A stretch of DNA of 64,000 nucleotides, from contig DATIDG010000060.1 in the NCBI GenBank assembly GCA_035456405.1, forward strand, positions 1 to 64,000. The letters run 5' to 3'. The translations under genes and the position numbers were made by a program. The notes under the pieces were generated by a model. That model had not been told where the DNA came from. It searched no databases and saw nothing but the letters and a program-made list of their open reading frames with translations. Source of the DNA: JAGVSZ01 sp035456405 (lineage in GTDB: Bacteria; Pseudomonadota; Gammaproteobacteria; Burkholderiales; SG8-39). This document shows positions 59,665 to 64,000 of the stretch, one piece after another (position 1 is the first letter of the stretch; each line of letters begins with the position of its first letter).

Positions 59665-61452
59665 TCAGTACGCCCGCGCCTTGGGCGGAATGGTCTCCAC
59701 CGTCAGCGGCTTGAGGTGCACCGGCTTGTACTCGAGCCGGTCGCCCTGCTTGAACCAGAGCGTGTGCTTGAGCCAGTTCTGGTCGTCGCGGCCGTTGGGG
59801 AAGCCCGGCCGGTCGTGGTAGTCGGCCCGGTCGTGCGCGCCGCGCGACTCCTTGCGCGCCTCGGCCGACACCATCGTGGCGCGCGCCACCTCGATCAGGT
59901 TGTCGAGCTCCAGCGCCTCGACCCGTGCGGTGTTGAACACCTTGCTCTTGTCCGTGATGCCGGTGCGCCCCACCCGTTCGGACAACGCGCGGATCTTCTG
60001 CACGCCCGCCGCCAGCAGGTCCGGGAAGCGGAACACGCCGCAGTGCGCCTGCATCGTGCGGCGGATCTCGTTGCCGACGTCGAAGACGCTCTCGCCGTTC
60101 TTCTGCCCGTCGAGCCGCGCGAGACGGGCCATCGTCCGCTCGGCGGCGTCGGCCGGCAGCGCCCGGTGACCCGGGTTCTCCCGCAGGAACCGGATCATCG
60201 AATCGCCGGAGGCCTTGCCGAACACGACGAGATCGGTCAGTGAGTTCGTGCCCAATCGGTTCGCTCCGTGCACCGACGCGCATGCGCACTCGCCCGCGGC
60301 GTAGAAGCCCGGCACGAGGGTGTTCGGGCCGTCCTTGCCCGGCACGACCACCTCGCCGTGGTAGTTGGTCGGGATGCCGCCCATCTGGTAGTGCGCGGTC
60401 GGCACCACCGGGATCGGCTCCTTCACCGGGTCGACGTTCGCGAAGTGCTTTGAGATCTCGCGAATGCCCGGCAGGCGCTTCTCGATCACCTCGGGCCCGA
60501 GGTGGTCGAGCTTGAGCAGCAAATAGTCGCCGTTCGGCCCGGCACCACGCCCTTCCTTGATCTCGGTCGCCATCGCGCGCGACACGACGTCGCGGCTCGC
60601 GAGGTCCTTCGCGGTCGGCGCGTACCGCTCCATGAAGCGCTCGCCGCCCTTGTTGAGCAGGTAGCCGCCCTCCCCGCGCACGCCCTCGGTGATGAGCACC
60701 CCCGCCCCGTAGACCCCGGTCGGATGAAACTGGTAGAACTCCATGTCCTCGAGCGGGATGCCGGCGCGCGCCGCCATGCCGGGGCCGTCGCCGGTGTTGA
60801 TGAACGCGTTCGTGCTGGCGGCGAAGATCCGTCCCGCCCCGCCGGTCGCGAACAGCGTCGCGCGCGCCTGGAAGACGCAGACCTCGCCCGTCTCCATCTC
60901 AAGCGCGGTGACCCCGAGCACGTGCCCGGACGCGTCGCGGAGCAGATCGAGCGCCATCCACTCGACGAAGAACTGGGTGTTCGCGCGCACGTTGCGCTGG
61001 TAGAGCGTGTGCAACATCGCGTGCCCGGTGCGGTCGGCCGCGCAGCAGGAGCGCTGCACCGCCGGGCCCGCGCCCATGTTTTGCATGTGCCCGCCGAAGG
61101 GGCGCTGGTAGATGGTGCCGTTGTCGTTGCGATCGAACGGCAGGCCGAAGTGCTCGAGCTCGATCACGACCTTCGGTGCCTCCCGGCACAGGAACTCGAT
61201 CGAGTCCTGGTCGCCGAGCCAGTCGGAGCCCTTGATGGTGTCGTACATGTGCCACTGCCAGGAGTCCGGGCCCATGTTGCCGAGCGCCGCCCCGATGCCG
61301 CCCTGCGCCGCGACGGTGTGCGAGCGCGTCGGGAACACCTTCGTCAGCACCGCGACCTTCAGGCCCGCTTCGGCGAGCTGCAGCGAGGCGCGCAGACCCG
61401 CGCCCCCGGCGCCCACGACGACCGCATCGAACTGCCTGACCACGAGCGCCAT
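59665..61452 (-). CDS. sdhA: succinate dehydrogenase flavoprotein subunit
   Basis: 595-aa flavoprotein. Rossmann motif VVGAGGAGLRASLQLAEAG, the FAD-linking histidine in TRSHTVAAQGG, active-site HPTGVYGAGVLITEG and substrate-binding MGGIPTNYHG. It oxidises succinate to fumarate. FAD attachment should need the SdhE encoded two genes downstream. Co-transcribed with sdhC and sdhD (three-base gap from sdhD). Confidence 0.98.
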   Translation of the reverse strand: MALVVRQFDAVVVGAGGAGLRASLQLAEAGLKVAVLTKVFPTRSHTVAAQGGIGAALGNMGPDSWQWHMYDTIKGSDWLGDQDSIEFLCREAPKVVIELEHFGLPFDRNDNGTIYQRPFGGHMQNMGAGPAVQRSCCAADRTGHAMLHTLYQRNVRANTQFFVEWMALDLLRDASGHVLGVTALEMETGEVCVFQARATLFATGGAGRIFAASTNAFINTGDGPGMAARAGIPLEDMEFYQFHPTGVYGAGVLITEGVRGEGGYLLNKGGERFMERYAPTAKDLASRDVVSRAMATEIKEGRGAGPNGDYLLLKLDHLGPEVIEKRLPGIREISKHFANVDPVKEPIPVVPTAHYQMGGIPTNYHGEVVVPGKDGPNTLVPGFYAAGECACASVHGANRLGTNSLTDLVVFGKASGDSMIRFLRENPGHRALPADAAERTMARLARLDGQKNGESVFDVGNEIRRTMQAHCGVFRFPDLLAAGVQKIRALSERVGRTGITDKSKVFNTARVEALELDNLIEVARATMVSAEARKESRGAHDRADYHDRPGFPNGRDDQNWLKHTLWFKQGDRLEYKPVHLKPLTVETIPPKARAY

Positions 61453-61455
61453 CGA

Positions 61456-61803
61456 TCAGGTCCTCCAGAGCATCTGCACCGCCCAGCCGGCGCAGCCGAC
61501 GAGCACCAGAATGACGAGCACCTCCAGCGCGAGGCGCAGCCCGGTGGGCTTGACGTAGTCCATGAGGATGTCGCGCATGCCCACCCAGGCGTGCAGGAAC
61601 AGGCTCGCGAAGAAGAGCAGCGTCGCGAAACGCATCCAGCCCTGGCCGAAGAGCGCCTTCCACGCCGTGTGATCGACAGGCCGAGACACCGCGACCGCGA
61701 CGGCGAACAGCGCGGTATAGAGCGCCATGACGATCGCGGAGACTCGCTGCACCAGCCAGCCGCGCAGGCCGTAGTGCGCGCCGACGACGACCCGGTTCAC
61801 CAC
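61456..61803 (-). CDS. sdhD: succinate dehydrogenase membrane anchor subunit SdhD
   Basis: 115-aa protein with three membrane helices. The haem/quinone region has the conserved histidine in LFLHAWVGMRDILMDYVK. Forms, with SdhC, the haem b and ubiquinone site. Overlaps the sdhC stop by seven bases. Confidence 0.93.
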   Translation of the reverse strand: MVNRVVVGAHYGLRGWLVQRVSAIVMALYTALFAVAVAVSRPVDHTAWKALFGQGWMRFATLLFFASLFLHAWVGMRDILMDYVKPTGLRLALEVLVILVLVGCAGWAVQMLWRT

Positions 61804-62189
61804 AGCAGCACCCCCCCGACGACCGCGGTGAGCGCGAGGCTCGCGACGAGCACGATCACGCTGGTGACGCGCGCGGTCGGCAGATCGATGCCCTTGTCGA
61901 CGTCGAGGAAGAGGAAGCGGATCCCCGCGCAGAGGTGGTGCAGGTAGGCCCAGAGCAGCCCGAGCAGGACCAGTTTCGCCAGCGGGTGGGCGAGGCTCGC
62001 CTTGATCGCGTCGTAGCGTTCGGCCGAAGCCAGGCTGGAATCAAGGAGGTACAGGAGCCAGGCGGCGAAGACGAACAGCAACGCCCCGCTGATGCGGTGC
62101 AAAATCGATACGAGACCCGGTAGCGGCAGGTTGAGTAGGCTGAGGTTGTACCAGAGGGGTCGTTTCTTTTTCAGTGCAGCATCAGGCAT
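61797..62189 (-). CDS. sdhC: succinate dehydrogenase cytochrome b556 subunit SdhC
   Basis: 130-aa three-helix membrane protein. The conserved HRISG (in GLVSILHRISGALLF) and the haem-ligating HHLCAGIRFLFLD are present. First gene of the sdhCDAB-sdhE-gltA series, about 50 bases downstream of a candidate extended -10 promoter. Confidence 0.95.
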   Translation of the reverse strand: MPDAALKKKRPLWYNLSLLNLPLPGLVSILHRISGALLFVFAAWLLYLLDSSLASAERYDAIKASLAHPLAKLVLLGLLWAYLHHLCAGIRFLFLDVDKGIDLPTARVTSVIVLVASLALTAVVGGVLLW

Positions 62190-62246
62190 CTAGCACTTTC
62201 CCCTAGGTCATCGCCCCGGATTCGAAGCCGTCCCCGAAACGGGTCG

Positions 62247-62255
62247 AGTATATCA
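62247..62255 (-). promoter_or_regulatory. extended -10 promoter candidate for sdhC operon
   Basis: TGATATACT on the minus strand gives an extended -10 (TG at 62255-62254, TATACT at 62252-62247). No -35 consensus lies 17 bases upstream. It would start transcription about 50 bases before sdhC, and is the only recognisable core promoter ahead of the long TCA gene series. Confidence 0.5.
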
Positions 62256-62365
62256 GCGGCATCCGCCGTTTGTGGCCCGCACAAACGCGCCGGATCGCGC
62301 CGCGAGTTGCGGATCGCGAACATGCGAGGTTCGATGCGCGCACGGCGCGCGCGAACGCAGTTGCG

Positions 62366-62394
62366 TTGACACTGCCATGCACGCCGCCTAAACT
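62366..62394 (+). promoter_or_regulatory. sigma70 promoter of mdh
   Basis: Perfect -35 TTGACA (62366-62371), a 17-base spacer and -10 TAAACT (62389-62394) on the plus strand, divergent from sdhC. Predicted start about 62401 leaves a leader of about 68 bases before mdh. Confidence 0.82.
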
Positions 62395-62468
62395 CGATGG
62401 GCTCGTTGCGCCGCAACATGCCGCAACTTGCGCATGTGTCCCGTTCATCACCCGCTCGGAGCCCTGCG

Positions 62469-63461
62469 ATGGCGAAAGCCCCCGTTCGAGTGGCCGTGAC
62501 CGGCGCCGCCGGCCAGATCGGCTACAGCCTGCTGTTCCGAATCGCCAGCGGTCAGATGCTCGGCGCCGACCAGCCCGTCATCCTGCAGCTCCTCGAGATT
62601 CCCGACGAGAAGGCGCAGAAGGCGCTCAAGGGCGTGATGATGGAGCTCGACGACTGCGCCTTCCCGCTGCTGGCGGGCATGAGCGCGCACTCGGACCCGA
62701 AGGCGGCGTTCAAGGACATCGGCGTCGCGCTCCTCGTCGGTGCGCGCCCGCGCGGACCGGGAATGGAGCGCAAGGACCTCCTCTCCGCGAACGCGCAGAT
62801 CTTCACCGCGCAGGGCAAGGCGCTCGACGAGGCGGCGAGCCGCAACGTCAAGGTGCTGGTGGTCGGCAACCCCGCCAACACCAACGCCCACATCGCGATG
62901 AAGAGCGCGCCGGGCCTCGCGCGCGAATGCTTCACCGCGATGCTGCGCCTCGACCACAACCGCGCGCTCTCCCAGCTGGCGGCGAAGACCGACAAGCCGA
63001 TCGATTCGATCGAGAGGGTGATCGTGTGGGGCAACCATTCGCCCACGATGTATCCCGACTATCGCTTCGCCACAATCGCCGGGCAGCCGGCCCCGAAGGT
63101 GGTGAACGACGAGTCCTGGTATCGCGACACGTTCATCCCGACCGTCGGCAAGCGCGGCGCGGCGGTCATCGAGGCGCGTGGCCTCTCGTCGGCGGCTTCG
63201 GCGGCCAACGCGGCGATCGACCACGTCCGCGACTGGGTGCTCGGCACGAACGGCAAGTGGGTCACGATGGGAATCCCGTCGAACGGCGAATACGGCATTC
63301 CCGCCGATATCATGTACGGCATGCCCGTCACCTGCGCGGGCGGCAAGTACTCGCTGGTGAAGGGACTGGAGATCGACGACTTCAGCCGCCAGAAGATGGA
63401 CAACACGCTCAAGGAGCTGCTCGAGGAACGGGACGGGGTGAAACACCTGCTGGCGGGCTGA
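62469..63461 (+). CDS. mdh: malate dehydrogenase (NAD)
   Basis: 330-aa enzyme of the MDH type-2 (cytosolic-like) group usual in betaproteobacteria. NAD-binding VTGAAGQIGYSLLFRIASG, substrate arginines around ARPRGPGMERKDLL, cofactor/substrate loop GNPANTNAHIAM and the catalytic histidine in WGNHSPTMYPDY. Interconverts malate and oxaloacetate. The start at ATG 62469 (MAKAPVRVAVTG) is set by homology; 24 more codons are open upstream. It has its own promoter, divergent from the sdh operon. Confidence 0.97.
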   Translation: MAKAPVRVAVTGAAGQIGYSLLFRIASGQMLGADQPVILQLLEIPDEKAQKALKGVMMELDDCAFPLLAGMSAHSDPKAAFKDIGVALLVGARPRGPGMERKDLLSANAQIFTAQGKALDEAASRNVKVLVVGNPANTNAHIAMKSAPGLARECFTAMLRLDHNRALSQLAAKTDKPIDSIERVIVWGNHSPTMYPDYRFATIAGQPAPKVVNDESWYRDTFIPTVGKRGAAVIEARGLSSAASAANAAIDHVRDWVLGTNGKWVTMGIPSNGEYGIPADIMYGMPVTCAGGKYSLVKGLEIDDFSRQKMDNTLKELLEERDGVKHLLAG

Positions 63462-63474
63462 CGCCCGCCTCGGA

Positions 63475-64000
63475 ATGAGAACCCACCCGAACGACGCGCT
63501 GTTCAAGGGCGAGCGACCCTTTCCCGTCATCCCGTCCTGCGAGCACTTCGCGGGCAGCGAGAAGCTGATCCGCAAGGCGCTCGAGCTCCAGGACACGCTC
63601 GGGCCGATCTTCGACGTCACCTGCGACTGCGAGGACGGCGCGCCGGCCGGCCAGGAGAAGGCGCACGCGGAGATGATTGCGGGCGTGCTCGTCTCCGGCG
63701 CCAACCGCCACCGCATGGCGGGTGCCCGGATCCACGACTACACCCACCCGCACTGGAAGCGGGACGTCGACATCCTGGTGCGCGGAGCGGGTGAGGCGCT
63801 CGTCCACCTAACGATCCCCAAGGCGACCTCGACTGCGCAGATCGCCGAGATGATCATCTACATCGAGCAGGTGGCGGCCCACGCCGGGGTCCGGCGCCAG
63901 ATCCCCATCCACGCGCTGATCGAGACGCACGGCGCGCTGCGGGACGCGGCCGAGATTGCCGCGCTGCCCGGCATGCAGACGCTGGACTTCGGGCTGATGG
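63475..64000 (+). CDS. HpcH/HpaI aldolase/citrate lyase family protein (partial, cut by window edge)
   Basis: The first 175 residues of a CoA-ester lyase-like protein, open to the right edge. MRTHPNDALFKGERPF opens it, followed by FDVTCDCEDGAPAGQEKAHA with the acidic residues common to malyl-CoA and citryl-CoA lyases. Then come RIHDYTHPHWKRDVD and IPIHALIETHGALRDAAEIA with the metal-binding glutamate. It starts 13 bases after mdh, so it shares the mdh transcript. A malyl-CoA, methylmalyl-CoA or citramalyl-CoA lyase would all fit beside the TCA and propionate genes. The missing C-terminus prevents a choice. Confidence 0.85.
   Translation, partial: MRTHPNDALFKGERPFPVIPSCEHFAGSEKLIRKALELQDTLGPIFDVTCDCEDGAPAGQEKAHAEMIAGVLVSGANRHRMAGARIHDYTHPHWKRDVDILVRGAGEALVHLTIPKATSTAQIAEMIIYIEQVAAHAGVRRQIPIHALIETHGALRDAAEIAALPGMQTLDFGLM

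Overview
The window is 64 kb of GC-rich chromosome with dense, mostly minus-strand genes. The gene content points to a heterotrophic betaproteobacterium. The evidence is a small SRP RNA gene next to dnaX-ybaB-recR, adjacent parE-parC, a fused bifunctional MnmC, an sdhCDAB-sdhE-gltA-sucA-odhB-lpdA-zapE block, and two SLC5-histidine-kinase sensor genes around actP and acs. The lineage is inferred from gene order and sequence style only. No phage, insertion sequence or CRISPR array is visible.

Left part (1-19953). The left edge holds an initiator tRNA gene with a good sigma70 promoter, followed by a boxA-containing rRNA leader, so an rRNA operon probably starts just outside the window. Next come a stand-alone cyclic-nucleotide-binding-fold protein, an SsuABC/TauABC-type ABC uptake system, a CaiB-type CoA transferase, recR-ybaB-dnaX, the SRP RNA, parC and parE, then mnmC convergent with an acyl-CoA dehydrogenase. 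A small accessory patch follows. It holds a 154-aa protein of unknown function, an 84-aa CxxC protein and a SARP/BTAD transcriptional activator, with an 11-bp-phased direct repeat upstream of the 154-aa gene. After it come tRNA-Ser(GGA) and a GlcD-like FAD oxidase.

Centre (19989-41171) is an acetate/short-chain-acid sensing and uptake island. Two paralogous copies of one cassette are present: a 65-aa membrane protein, an SLC5 symporter-STAC-histidine kinase, a receiver-only response regulator, and a membrane sensor-like protein fused to a DEDDh (DnaQ-type) exonuclease. Each copy is near a CBS-DUF294 nucleotidyltransferase-like protein. The cassettes flank yjcH-actP and precede acs and aceA. 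The yjcH-actP and acs start regions share the same promoter layout (CGTAAG, 10 bases, C/TAGAAT), which suggests one activator. The kinases resemble CrbS/CbrA, but the linked regulators have no DNA-binding domain.

Right part (41172-64000). A yqhA-like gene and a PQQ sugar dehydrogenase are followed by a transglutaminase-fold gene, a frameshifted DUF1185-like gene and a bacterial SET-domain methyltransferase. Then comes a row of five paralogous 51-59-aa lipoproteins ending in a GFPQY motif, four of them missed by ordinary length cut-offs, with a 144-bp tandem repeat between the fourth and fifth. The rest is a long central-metabolism series on the minus strand (sdhC to prpE and a GlcG-like gene), with divergent mdh and a partial HpcH/HpaI-type lyase at the right edge. 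Together the acs, prpE, acuI, aceA, TCA and actP genes fit growth on acetate, propionate and related acids.
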